From assembly GCA_016700175.1 (NCBI GenBank), contig CP065003.1, forward strand, positions 692,001-756,000: a stretch of DNA of 64,000 bases, read 5' to 3'. A program made the translations under genes and the position numbers. The DNA comes from Acidobacteriota bacterium. GTDB lineage: Bacteria > Acidobacteriota > Blastocatellia > Pyrinomonadales > Pyrinomonadaceae. The notes under the pieces are model-generated. The model saw nothing but the letters and a program-made list of their open reading frames with translations, was not told the DNA's origin and ran no database searches. This document shows, piece after piece, positions 50,645-59,234 of the stretch (positions are counted from its first letter, which is position 1; every line of letters starts with the position of its first letter).

Positions 50645-51724
50645 TTAATTGCGTTCAAGTTCAGAAATCTCGCCAACTTTCCTGCGTTTTGTGATCCCGC
50701 CGGAAAGATGCGCCGCAAACGGCAAAGCGAGCGACACAAACGCGACCGCGGCGACGACGGGAAACAGCGTCTCAAGAACCGCGGAGACTATGACCGCCGC
50801 CGAGCAAACGATCCCCGACAACCCGTACAGTGCCGCCACGGCGGAATGAGGCATCCCCCTCATCACCATTGCCTGGTAAAGATGTTTCCTGTGGGGCTCC
50901 CAGACACGCTCGCCTTTGAGAAGCCGTCTGAAGAACGTGACTGAGGAATCGAAAACGAACGGCCAGGTCAGTGCGACCGCGTACAGCACGATCAGCCAAC
51001 GGTCCGCTGACCCGGGGGCGAGCGGGTCCAGATCGGCGATCACGAAGATCGGAAATGCGGCGAACGAGAATCCCAGGAACGCGCTTCCGGAATCGCCCAT
51101 AAAGACCTTCGCCGGTTCCCAGTTGAAATACAGGAACGCCGCGCACGCGGCCGCAATCGCAAAACCCGCGAACGAAACCGCTTCGGAACCGAGCACCGCG
51201 CCAAGAACGCCCCAGCCGAGACCTGTCGCAACGGCCTGCGAGCCTGCGATCCCGTCGCTTCCATCCATAAAATTGAAGGCGTTCGTGAAGCCGACCATCC
51301 ATATGAAGACCGCGCCGGCGAAGCTCCACTGCCGGAAACCGCTTTCCATTTCCCAAACGGGGGAGAACCAGAGAATAGCGAGCGCGGCGAGCGCGTGAAT
51401 TCCGAACCTGACCCAGGCGGGAACGTGACTGAGGTCGTCGAGCCAGCTGACCGCTACAAGAACCGCAGACGCGATGAAGTAAGCCGCGAATCGTGCGAAA
51501 CTGCCGTTGAACCCGGCACTTCCCATCAGAAAATAAACAAGAAGCGCCGCCAGAACCGTTGCCGAAATCACGAGGCCCGCCCCAACCGGTACCGGCTCGG
51601 CATGCATGCTTCTTTCGTTGGGAACGTCCAGTATCCCCTGCCTTCTGCTCAGGCGCACGAAGATCGCCGTACCCGCGGCGCAGACCGCAAGAACAAGCAA
51701 AAGCAGGACTGGTACGAATGGCAT
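50645..51724 (-). CDS. WecA/MraY-like polyprenyl-phosphate sugar-1-phosphate transferase
   Basis: A 359-residue integral membrane protein with about ten spans. Catalytic motifs: LDVPNERSMH, the DD of SWLDDLSH, NAFNFMDGSDGIAG, FMGDSGSAFLGF and the His-rich EPHRKHLYQ. It would attach a HexNAc-1-phosphate to undecaprenyl phosphate and so start polymer synthesis. It follows the WecB-like epimerase by 9 nt. The sugar may be the one made by 51734..54795. Confidence 0.9.
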   Translation of the reverse strand: MPFVPVLLLLVLAVCAAGTAIFVRLSRRQGILDVPNERSMHAEPVPVGAGLVISATVLAALLVYFLMGSAGFNGSFARFAAYFIASAVLVAVSWLDDLSHVPAWVRFGIHALAALAILWFSPVWEMESGFRQWSFAGAVFIWMVGFTNAFNFMDGSDGIAGSQAVATGLGWGVLGAVLGSEAVSFAGFAIAAACAAFLYFNWEPAKVFMGDSGSAFLGFSFAAFPIFVIADLDPLAPGSADRWLIVLYAVALTWPFVFDSSVTFFRRLLKGERVWEPHRKHLYQAMVMRGMPHSAVAALYGLSGIVCSAAVIVSAVLETLFPVVAAVAFVSLALPFAAHLSGGITKRRKVGEISELERN

Positions 51725-51733
51725 CAGTCTTCC

Positions 51734-52831
51734 CTAAGAATGGACCCTCAGGCTCAGGTGTCCGAGCACGATGTTCGCGACTGTCTCCGAGACGTTCTCG
51801 GCCAGGTACTCCGGGGGAGCAGACCAGCTTTGCCTTCTCCCGACCGCCAGAGCGACCGAAGAAAGTATGCTTTCCGGTTCAGCTCCGCTCAGAACGTTGC
51901 TGCCGCATTCCAGAGTCTCCGGCCTTTCGGTGACGTCTCGCAGCGTAACGTTGGGGACCCCGAAGATCGCGCATTCCTCCTGAACGGTTCCGCTGTCTGT
52001 GAGCACCGCGAAGGCGCTTTTCTCGAGCTTTACGAAATCGAAAAAGCCCAGCGGATCGATCAGGCGGACTCTGTCCGATCCCGGCTCTATCCCGAAGGTA
52101 CGGAGTTTGTCGGCGGTCCTCGGGTGAACACTCACGAGCAGAGGCTTTCCGTAATCCTCTGCGACCCTTGAAAGCCCTTCAAAAATGCGCGCGAGCCTTT
52201 CCCCGCTGTCGACGTTCTCCGCCCTGTGAAGAGTGACGAGAAAGAACCCGCCGGGCTCCACATCCAGCGCTTTGGCAGCTCCCGACGACCCGATCGCGGC
52301 CCCGTAATGCCGGATCACCTCGTTGATCGGATTCCCGGTAACGAAGATCCTCTCGCGCTCGATTCCCTCCCTGACAAGATTCTCTTTGCTCCTTTCTGTG
52401 TACGGCATGAGCACGGAGCTCGAATGGTCTATTATCCGCCTGTTGATCTCTTCAGGCACACGGTCGTCGTAGCACCGGTTTCCGGCCTCCATATGAAACA
52501 CGGGAATTCCCATTCTCGCGGCCACGATCGCGGACAAAGCGCTGTTTGTGTCGCCGAGGATCAGTACGCGGTCGGGGCGGACCTCTTTTAGGACGGTCTC
52601 GGCCCCTGCGAGGATCTTGCCCGCCTGTTCCCCAAAAGATCCCGCGCGGATCCCGAGGTGATGGTCAGGATCGCGTATCTCAAGTTCCTGCAGGAATATA
52701 CCGCTGAGACTTTCATGAAAGTTCTGACCTGTATGTATCGTCGTATGGTCGCAGTTTCGGTCAAGGACGTCGAGGACCCTGGAAAGTCTTATGATCTCCG
52801 GCCTTGTTCCGAATATGGTGGCTACCTTCAT
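51734..52831 (-). CDS. wecB: UDP-HexNAc 2-epimerase (WecB/WbjD-like)
   Basis: A 365-residue 2-epimerase. It has the GTRPEIIRLSRVL start, ILGDTNSALSA, the block HMEAGNRCYDDRVPEEINRR (a form seen in CapG/WbjD enzymes that act on 6-deoxy-HexNAc) and DSGTVQEECA. Given the dehydratase and reductase genes just upstream, it more likely works on a UDP-6-deoxy-L-HexNAc than on UDP-GlcNAc. The two possibilities cannot be separated from sequence alone. Confidence 0.9.
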   Translation of the reverse strand: MKVATIFGTRPEIIRLSRVLDVLDRNCDHTTIHTGQNFHESLSGIFLQELEIRDPDHHLGIRAGSFGEQAGKILAGAETVLKEVRPDRVLILGDTNSALSAIVAARMGIPVFHMEAGNRCYDDRVPEEINRRIIDHSSSVLMPYTERSKENLVREGIERERIFVTGNPINEVIRHYGAAIGSSGAAKALDVEPGGFFLVTLHRAENVDSGERLARIFEGLSRVAEDYGKPLLVSVHPRTADKLRTFGIEPGSDRVRLIDPLGFFDFVKLEKSAFAVLTDSGTVQEECAIFGVPNVTLRDVTERPETLECGSNVLSGAEPESILSSVALAVGRRQSWSAPPEYLAENVSETVANIVLGHLSLRVHS

Positions 52832-52836
52832 TAAAG

Positions 52837-52859
52837 ACTTAAAGTAATACTTAAAGTAT
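52837..52859 (-). promoter_or_regulatory. Repeat and palindrome upstream of the 2-epimerase gene
   Basis: ACTTAAAGTA at 52837-52846 and 52849-52858; the second lies in the palindrome ATACTTAAAGTAT (52847-52859). This 27-bp gap is AT-rich in a GC-rich cluster. It may be an operator or an internal start of transcription. Confidence 0.35.
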
Positions 52860-53920
52860 CAGTTCCTTTCTTCGATAAACCGCCGGATCTCTTCGCCCGC
52901 GTCCGCAAGGACTCTGCGCAGTTCTTCGGCGGAGACGTTGTCGTCTTTCGAAGAATACTCGGACGTTAACGCCATCTCGATCGCGTCGCCTTCACGGAGT
53001 TCCGGGAGAACCGGAAGTATGACATAGTACCCGTTCCTTGCAAGGGTCCGGAAGCATTCTTCCTCGGAGACCATTATCTCGTGGATCTTTTCGCCCGGCC
53101 GTATGCCCGTGAACACTATCTCCAGTTCTTCGGCGCCCATCAGCGCTTTCGCGACATCGGTTATCTTCGCGGACTCGACCCTCGGAACATACGTTTCCCC
53201 GGGGTATCCGGAAATAAGCGCTTCCATAACGGTGTCGACCGCCTTTTCCAGCGTCAGAAGGAACCTCGTCATTTCGGGCAGAGTGACGGTCACAGGCCTT
53301 CTCTCGCGTATCTGCTCGACAAACAAAGGCACGATCGAGCCTCTGGAAGCGATCACGTTCCCGTAACGTACGCAGCAAAACGCGGTCTGTCCGGCGCGAC
53401 GGTTGGCTTCGATCAGGACCCTTTCCTGCAAGGCCTTCGTCATTCCCATCACATTGATAGGCTTGCACGCCTTGTCCGTCGAAATGCCTACGACCTTCTC
53501 CACAGGGAGGCGGTTCTCGCCGATCGCGCGAACGATGTTCTGTGCACCGTGGATGTTAGTGAGTACCGCCTCGAACGGAAAATACTCGCAGGACGGCACT
53601 TGTTTGAGCGCTGCGGCGTGAAAGACTATGTCGGAGTCTCTCAAAGCGGAGAGAATCGAGGGATAGTCGCGAACGTCGCCGATCGCAAAGTCGAGAACAT
53701 CGCGGGAATTGTGGTAGATGACCTCATCGGTCGCCGCGGCTTTCTGGAGGTATTCAAGGCGCATGAAATGCTGTTTCGCCTCGTCCCTCGAGAAAACCGT
53801 CACGCGCGCGGGCGACCCGTAAACCCCGCTCAAAACCCGCCTCACGAGAGACTGTCCGAGCGAGCCGGTACCTCCGGTCACAAGCACACGCTTGTTTTCT
53901 AGGTAGTTAGATTTCTCCAT
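52859..53920 (-). CDS. UDP-GlcNAc 4,6-dehydratase (WbjB/FnlA/CapE family)
   Basis: A 353-residue extended SDR. It has the nucleotide-binding GGTGSLGQSLVRR, the FlaA1/WbjB signature STDKACKPINVMGMTKA and the C-terminal block PGEKIHEIMVSEEE. WbjB-like enzymes dehydrate UDP-GlcNAc and epimerise C5 (with or without C3). The ATG at 53920 (MEKSNYLENKR) is chosen; it overlaps the reductase gene by 22 nt. An extension to 53971 is unlikely. Confidence 0.88.
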   Translation of the reverse strand: MEKSNYLENKRVLVTGGTGSLGQSLVRRVLSGVYGSPARVTVFSRDEAKQHFMRLEYLQKAAATDEVIYHNSRDVLDFAIGDVRDYPSILSALRDSDIVFHAAALKQVPSCEYFPFEAVLTNIHGAQNIVRAIGENRLPVEKVVGISTDKACKPINVMGMTKALQERVLIEANRRAGQTAFCCVRYGNVIASRGSIVPLFVEQIRERRPVTVTLPEMTRFLLTLEKAVDTVMEALISGYPGETYVPRVESAKITDVAKALMGAEELEIVFTGIRPGEKIHEIMVSEEECFRTLARNGYYVILPVLPELREGDAIEMALTSEYSSKDDNVSAEELRRVLADAGEEIRRFIEERN

Positions 53921-54795
53921 TCTTGATAAGGCGAAGGGTCCTCCGCAAGGCCTTCGATCATTTCGCTCCACTCAGGCGCCCGGAATCCGGTTTCTCTTGC
54001 GAACTTCGAACCGTCCAGGCTTCTGTCGATCGCCAGAGTTTCATCCGGCTCGATCGTGATCCCAAGGTCCAGTCTTTCATTTACACGGCTCAGCAAGTCG
54101 AACTTGCTGATCCTCTCCGAGGCCACATGATACAACCCCTGCAGGTCCCGCCTGGGGAGGATCTGACCGGCGATGATATCCGTAAGCGCCCCGGTCGTGA
54201 ATCCCGAAAAGTAAGCCTTTGTAAATCCACGAACGGTGCCGCCCGCGTTGGAAAAAAACCACTCCAGAAGCCCGTGCGACGTGCCGAGTTCGCGTCCGAT
54301 TATCGATGTCCTTACCGTAACCGCGCCTTCGGAAACTACCTCACCGAGCGCCTTGCTGCGCCCGTACAGGTCTTGAGCGTCGGTCGGATCCTCTTCCGTG
54401 TAGCCTCCCCTGGATCCGGAAAAAACGCAGTCGGTGCTTATGTGGACCAGCCTTGCGCCTGCGTCCCGACAGATCTCGTGCAGCCTGTGAGGGAACAGCG
54501 CATTTATCTCGATCGTAAGGGCGGAGTGTTTCGCCTCTTCCTTCTGCTTGATCACGCCGACAGCGTTTACAACAACGTCCGGTCCTGCCAGTCTGACAGC
54601 TTTCCTGACCGATTCGGGTTCGCCAGCCTCCACCGAACCTATGACCCTTCTTTCCGATATAAACCGGAAGCGTGAGAGATCCCCTCCGCCCCGGACGCCG
54701 GCCCAGGTCTCGACTCCGTGATTCGGGAGGCGCTGCACCAGCTTATGACCGAGCATTCCGCCGGCCCCAAGGACAAGGACTCTCAAAGCTGACAT
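53899..54795 (-). CDS. RmlD/WbvR-like SDR sugar reductase
   Basis: A 298-residue SDR of the RmlD type: VLVLGAGGMLGHKLVQ, VVNAVGVIKQKE, LVHISTDCVFSG, then the YGRSKALGE catalytic Tyr-Lys. The cupin found in CapF/WbjC is missing, so it is closer to the reductases of the UDP-L-QuiNAc/L-RhaNAc route than to the FucNAc route. Next to the WbjB-like and WecB-like genes. Confidence 0.85.
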   Translation of the reverse strand: MSALRVLVLGAGGMLGHKLVQRLPNHGVETWAGVRGGGDLSRFRFISERRVIGSVEAGEPESVRKAVRLAGPDVVVNAVGVIKQKEEAKHSALTIEINALFPHRLHEICRDAGARLVHISTDCVFSGSRGGYTEEDPTDAQDLYGRSKALGEVVSEGAVTVRTSIIGRELGTSHGLLEWFFSNAGGTVRGFTKAYFSGFTTGALTDIIAGQILPRRDLQGLYHVASERISKFDLLSRVNERLDLGITIEPDETLAIDRSLDGSKFARETGFRAPEWSEMIEGLAEDPSPYQEWRNLTT

Positions 54796-54804
54796 ATCAC
54801 ATCA

Positions 54805-54821
54805 AATGTCGGCATGCCGAC
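54805..54821. repeat. Perfect 14-bp palindrome, copy 2
   Basis: AAATGTCGGCATGCCGACA, with the palindrome GTCGGCATGCCGAC at 54808-54821, in the 40-bp gap upstream of the reductase gene. Identical core to 27294-27307. Confidence 0.85.
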
Positions 54822-54835
54822 AACTAGAATTCGCT

Positions 54836-56047
54836 TTAACCCGAATCACTTCCGGCGGCTCTCTCCCTGCGGAGGATCGCCCGCTCCATGAGCTCGGCCG
54901 TGCGCTTCTCTATGGACGGATCGGTCAGCACGGCATCGGAGTATGCCCTCGCCGACCCAGCCATCTGCCTGAACTCTGCCTGTTCCATCGCGACGCAACG
55001 CTCGAGGACGCTCTGCCACATCTCAGGCTTTTCCAAAGGCAGTGACCAGCCCGCCCGCTTCGCTTCCAGGTCTTTCCAGGGCGTTCGGTCGCTGATTATC
55101 AGAGGGCATCCCGCGGAAAGCGCCTCAAGGAAGACGTGGCCGAAGTTCTCGCCCAGCGTCGGCATTATCTTAAAGTGATACTTGAGCATTGACCTTGCGA
55201 CCTCTTCATGCCTGAGAGGTCCCTTGTAACTAACTTCAATTCCCGAACGGCCTGTCCGGGCCTGCTCCAGAAACTCCTCAAGATATCCGGGATCCTCAGC
55301 GGCACCGTAAACGTCCAGGATCGCAGCGCCGGGAGCCAGACGAATATTCTCGACGATCCACTTGAGGTTCTTCTTTCGGTCGAATCTCGAGACAAAGACC
55401 AGCCTTACCTTGCCGGACTCCTTTTCCGGTTTCATATCCGGATCGAATTCTTCAATGATCGACGCGGGAGGAAGATCCGGCGCGATGCAGATCTCGGCAT
55501 CCCGGGCACCGAGCGCCCTTATCTCTTCCGCCTCGAGCTCGCTGGAAGCCTTCCAAACGAGCCCCGAGTAGATCCCGAGTGTTATCGCCGATCGGATGAA
55601 AACCGCCTTCTTAAGGCTCTTGAGGCGCCTCGCACCTTCCGAAAGCTCTCCGCAGGGAGCCAGGACGAAGGGAAGATCCTCTATCCCGCCCTGTTTGCGG
55701 AGCCTGAGCGCCGCGATCGTAAGGGGCGAGAAGAAACTGTTCGCGTAAAGAAGCGAAGGACGAAAATCCGCGATCGCCTCCCGGATCACACGGCCAATGT
55801 CGGAGTCCTTCTCCAGGTAAAAAACCTTCGACTTCCCGACCCTGTTCCATTCTCCGACGCGAACATTCTCGTATCTGAGCTTTTCACGCCCTGCATCGTA
55901 TGCCCTTGTGATTATCCGGAACTCGAACCGGTCGGAGAGCCTTTCGACCGTATTAACGATGGTCCTGGTACCGCCGCCGCTCTTTGAGCCCGGAAGGTAA
56001 AAATTGCTGATGATCAGCACGCGGGACTTTTCAGTTCCGATTTCCAT
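54836..56047 (-). CDS. Glycosyltransferase family 4
   Basis: A 403-residue GT-B glycosyltransferase. The N-terminal domain starts VLIISNFYLPGSKSGGG (acceptor side). The C-terminal domain has LVFVSRFDRKKNL and the GEN-FGHVFLEALSAGCPLI donor motif, a GT4 hallmark. Donor and acceptor cannot be given. Its start overlaps the GT9 gene by 17 nt. Confidence 0.88.
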   Translation of the reverse strand: MEIGTEKSRVLIISNFYLPGSKSGGGTRTIVNTVERLSDRFEFRIITRAYDAGREKLRYENVRVGEWNRVGKSKVFYLEKDSDIGRVIREAIADFRPSLLYANSFFSPLTIAALRLRKQGGIEDLPFVLAPCGELSEGARRLKSLKKAVFIRSAITLGIYSGLVWKASSELEAEEIRALGARDAEICIAPDLPPASIIEEFDPDMKPEKESGKVRLVFVSRFDRKKNLKWIVENIRLAPGAAILDVYGAAEDPGYLEEFLEQARTGRSGIEVSYKGPLRHEEVARSMLKYHFKIMPTLGENFGHVFLEALSAGCPLIISDRTPWKDLEAKRAGWSLPLEKPEMWQSVLERCVAMEQAEFRQMAGSARAYSDAVLTDPSIEKRTAELMERAILRRERAAGSDSG

Positions 56048-57134
56048 CGATGACTTCCAGGCAGGCTGCGAGAACCTCTTCGGTGCCGACCGATGTCAGG
56101 CACAGGTGGTCATTGAAGCAATCCGGCGTATGACAGCCTTCACAAGGCACGGAAGTCCGGAGCATCCTGTGCGCAGCGCCCGGAGGCTCCCAGCGTCCCG
56201 GATAGTCGATAGCCGCGAATACCGCCACGCAGGGCACTCCCGCAGCGGCGGCAAGATGCATTGTTCCTGTATCGTTTCCGAGGTACAGATCGCAAAACGA
56301 AAGCGCCGCTCCGGCCTCCCGCACGTTCAAGGATCCCGCCGCAACTGCTCCCGTCCCCCAGCGGCTGACAAGCCTTTCTCCCTTTTCCTTGTCTTCCGGC
56401 CCCCCGAACACCACGGGGAAAACCCCTTCAGACCGAACGAGCTCGCCGACGACGGACCGGAATCTGTCTTCCGGCCAGATCTTCGAATCCCATTTGCTGC
56501 CCGGTCCGATTCCCATCAGTCTGCGGCCCTTGGGAGGGGATCCGAGTACTGCCGAGAGCCAGTTTGAAGCCCTTTCCTTTTCCGCCCGTGTCAGCTGCAG
56601 ATCCGGATATGCTTCTTTCGGATGACCGTCTTCACCGAACTCTTCGCGGAGGCTTCTAAGTAGAAAGTCCCCTTCGTAGTCGACCCTGGGCAGCGGTCCG
56701 GCAACCGGCAATTCAAGCAGGTTCCTCAAAACGAACTCGTCACAGGCGATCCGGCCCACACCACACAACTTGAAGAATCTGCGGTCCCGCGCGATCCGGG
56801 ATGCGGTCCGGTTCCGGGTCATCAGATAGAACACCGTGTCGAATCTAGACCTCCTAAGTCGCCTTATGAGCCGCAACGCTCCCGCCGTGCTTCGAAATCC
56901 GCCCGGCATCCGATAGCCTATCAATTCGTCAAAGAGCCCTTTTTCGGGAAGCACGGAGGTCGCCGGCACCCTTCTTTCCTCTCCCTCCGAAGCATTGCAC
57001 AAGAATGCGATGTGCGAATCGGGGAATCTACGGCGGATCGCCCTGAAAGCCGGCAGCGCCACGATCGTGTCGCCCAAATGGCCGATCCTGAACACGAGAA
57101 TACGCCCGGGACCTTCGATCGATCCGGCCGTCAT
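56031..57134 (-). CDS. Glycosyltransferase family 9 (heptosyltransferase-like)
   Basis: A 367-residue GT9. The start ILVFRIGHLGDTIVALPAFRAIRRRFP and the C-terminal YLGNDTGTMHLAAAAGVPCVAVF are the family signatures. GT9 enzymes add ADP-heptose to LPS core, which fits the heptose kinase and adenylyltransferase genes upstream. The ATG at 57134 overlaps the TGA of the kinase gene (TGATG). The longer in-frame start at 57206 would lie in that gene and is rejected. Confidence 0.88.
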   Translation of the reverse strand: MTAGSIEGPGRILVFRIGHLGDTIVALPAFRAIRRRFPDSHIAFLCNASEGEERRVPATSVLPEKGLFDELIGYRMPGGFRSTAGALRLIRRLRRSRFDTVFYLMTRNRTASRIARDRRFFKLCGVGRIACDEFVLRNLLELPVAGPLPRVDYEGDFLLRSLREEFGEDGHPKEAYPDLQLTRAEKERASNWLSAVLGSPPKGRRLMGIGPGSKWDSKIWPEDRFRSVVGELVRSEGVFPVVFGGPEDKEKGERLVSRWGTGAVAAGSLNVREAGAALSFCDLYLGNDTGTMHLAAAAGVPCVAVFAAIDYPGRWEPPGAAHRMLRTSVPCEGCHTPDCFNDHLCLTSVGTEEVLAACLEVIDGNRN

Positions 57135-58111
57135 CAAGCGGCCTCCAGTTCCCTTTCCAGATCGCCGAGGCTGACGGCCGAGGTTCCCAGCCGCTCGATC
57201 ACGCACCCTGCCGCGAGATTCGCGAGTCCGGCCGCCTTGAAGAGATCAGCTCCTGCCGCAGATGCGACAGCTATCGCGGCGATGACCGTATCGCCGGCTC
57301 CCGTCACGTCAAATACCTTCCGCTCGTGCGCATCGATCGTCTCGGGACCTTTGCCTGCTTCAAAGATCGTTATTCCCCTTTCGCCGCGCGTGACGATCAG
57401 CGCCGGGAGATCGAGGCTCCTGCGGATCGCCTCGCCTGCCTCCTCGACGGCAACCCCGTCGAACCCGAGGAACCTTGAGGCCTCCAAAGCTTCCCTTTCG
57501 TTCGGCGTAAGAAGCGCGGCAGACTTGTATTTCTCGTAGTTCGTTCCCTTCGGATCGACATACACGCCGACGCCTTTTTCATTTGCCTTCGTTATCAGAC
57601 GCATACAAATCTCGGGCGTGGCCACTCCCTTCGCGTAATCCGAAATGATGACCGCGTCTGCTTCATCCAGCAATCCGTCCAGCCTTCCGGCGAGTGCTCT
57701 CGTTTCTTCTTCATCGAGCGGCGAATGCGTTTCGCGGTCGAATCTCGCGAACTGGTGATGCTGCGCGATAAGCCTTGTCTTCACCGTCGTCGGCCGTGAG
57801 GCCGACACAACCACGCCCCCGCTGCCTATCCCTGCGGTGCTAAGCGCTTCGACCAGATCCTCCGCTTCCCTGTCCTTTCCCGCAAAGCCGGCTACGTTCA
57901 CCGACGCACCGAGCCCACGAACATTGGCTGCGACATTTGCCGCGCCCCCGAGTACCGACTTGGTACCCGCAACATGCAGGATCGGAACAGGCGCTTCGGG
58001 CGAGATCCGGTCGACGCTCCCTGTCAGATAGGTGTCGAGCATCAAGTCGCCCACGACAAGCACTTTAACGTCTTTGAACCTTTCCAGAAGTTCGTTCATC
58101 GCCTGGCCCAA
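57134..58111 (-). CDS. hldA: D-glycero-beta-D-manno-heptose-7-phosphate kinase
   Basis: A 325-residue PfkB-type kinase (RfaE domain I). Markers: VLVVGDLMLDTYLTGSVDRISPEAPVPIL, given in outline as DLMLDTYLTG, GGAANVAANVRGLG, and the C-terminal DVTGAGDTVIAAIA with the catalytic Asp. In E. coli this domain is fused with the adenylyltransferase in HldE; here it stands alone, and that second domain is fused to GmhA in the next upstream gene. Confidence 0.92.
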   Translation of the reverse strand: MGQAMNELLERFKDVKVLVVGDLMLDTYLTGSVDRISPEAPVPILHVAGTKSVLGGAANVAANVRGLGASVNVAGFAGKDREAEDLVEALSTAGIGSGGVVVSASRPTTVKTRLIAQHHQFARFDRETHSPLDEEETRALAGRLDGLLDEADAVIISDYAKGVATPEICMRLITKANEKGVGVYVDPKGTNYEKYKSAALLTPNEREALEASRFLGFDGVAVEEAGEAIRRSLDLPALIVTRGERGITIFEAGKGPETIDAHERKVFDVTGAGDTVIAAIAVASAAGADLFKAAGLANLAAGCVIERLGTSAVSLGDLERELEAA

Positions 58112-58122
58112 TGTCCGCCGTC

Positions 58123-59148
58123 CTATCCTTCAGCTGCGATCCTCAGGTCGATCGTTTCGCACCATATATGACCGATGGTGATATGTGCTTCCTGTATCCT
58201 TGCGGTCCTCTCCGAAGGGACGACGACGCACGCATCGCAAAGCGCTGCGAACTTTCCTCCTTTCGAGCCTGTGAGACCCACAACCGTACAGCCGATCTCC
58301 CTCGCCTTCATCATCGCTCTGACCACGTTCGGGGAGTTGCCGCTTGTGCTTATCGCGATCAGAAGATCGCCCGATACGGCGAGTGCTTCGACCTGGCGCT
58401 CGAAAACCTTCTCGAAACCGTAGTCATTCGAAAGCGCCGTCAACGCGGAAGTATCCGTGGTCAAGGCGATCGCGGGAAACGCCCTCCGTTCGGTCTCATA
58501 TCGGCCCACGAACTCGGCCGCGATATGCTGTGCATCCGCGGCACTGCCGCCGTTCCCGCAGAGCAAGATCTTCCCGCCGCCCGAAACGCAATCGTAAATG
58601 TGCTGTGAACAGTCATTTACAGAATCGACGCATTGCGATGCAAGGAGTTCGAAGACCGACATGTGCTGCGCGAGCGAGGCTTCCGCCGCGCTTTGCGGAG
58701 ATACAGGCAGGTCATCGGCCGGGCCTCCCCCTGCAGACACTTCCTGCCCCCCAATCTTCTCGATCAGCAAGCTTGTCGAATACCCTTTAACGAGAGGCAC
58801 GCTGCGAACCTCCCCGCCGTAAGATCGCACCGTGTCCGCCCCTATGATCTCCGACTCGTCCCAGTCACCGCCTTTCACCAGGACATCGGGCTTAAGGTCT
58901 TTTATGAGCTGATCAGGCGTAAGCTCATCAAAAATAATGACTTCATCAACTGCAGCAAGGCCCTCGAGAACCGCTTTGCGGTTTGATTCGGAGTTGATCG
59001 GCCTTGCAGGGCCCTTGATCGCGCACACCGACCTGTCGCTGTTGATCCCAACAATCAATCGGTCGCCGAATGAACGCGCAGCCTTTAAGAGCTCGACGTG
59101 GCCTGGGTGAATTATGTCGAAGCAGCCGTTTGTGAAGACAGTCTTCAT
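58123..59148 (-). CDS. HldC (RfaE2)-GmhA fusion: heptose-1-phosphate adenylyltransferase and phosphoheptose isomerase
   Basis: A 341-residue two-domain protein. Residues 1-135 form a cytidylyltransferase-like domain with TNGCFDIIHPGH (HPGH at 14-17) and the SSEIIGAD-type end. After a linker of about 25 residues rich in Gly, Ser and Pro, residues 160-341 form a SIS-domain GmhA (GNGGSAADAQH at 198-208, STSGNSPNV, RIQEAHITIGH). The usual fusion pairs the adenylyltransferase with the kinase. Together with hldA it covers three of five steps to ADP-heptose; GmhB and HldD are not in the window. The ATG at 59148 is preferred to 59163. Confidence 0.9.
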   Translation of the reverse strand: MKTVFTNGCFDIIHPGHVELLKAARSFGDRLIVGINSDRSVCAIKGPARPINSESNRKAVLEGLAAVDEVIIFDELTPDQLIKDLKPDVLVKGGDWDESEIIGADTVRSYGGEVRSVPLVKGYSTSLLIEKIGGQEVSAGGGPADDLPVSPQSAAEASLAQHMSVFELLASQCVDSVNDCSQHIYDCVSGGGKILLCGNGGSAADAQHIAAEFVGRYETERRAFPAIALTTDTSALTALSNDYGFEKVFERQVEALAVSGDLLIAISTSGNSPNVVRAMMKAREIGCTVVGLTGSKGGKFAALCDACVVVPSERTARIQEAHITIGHIWCETIDLRIAAEG

Positions 59149-59234
59149 TTGGTAAATGCGCAAGGTCAGTGAGGGATCGCAAGCGATTATAATCCTAAAT
59201 AACTGTCCTCACTGCAAATGCTCTAAAGCGCGGG

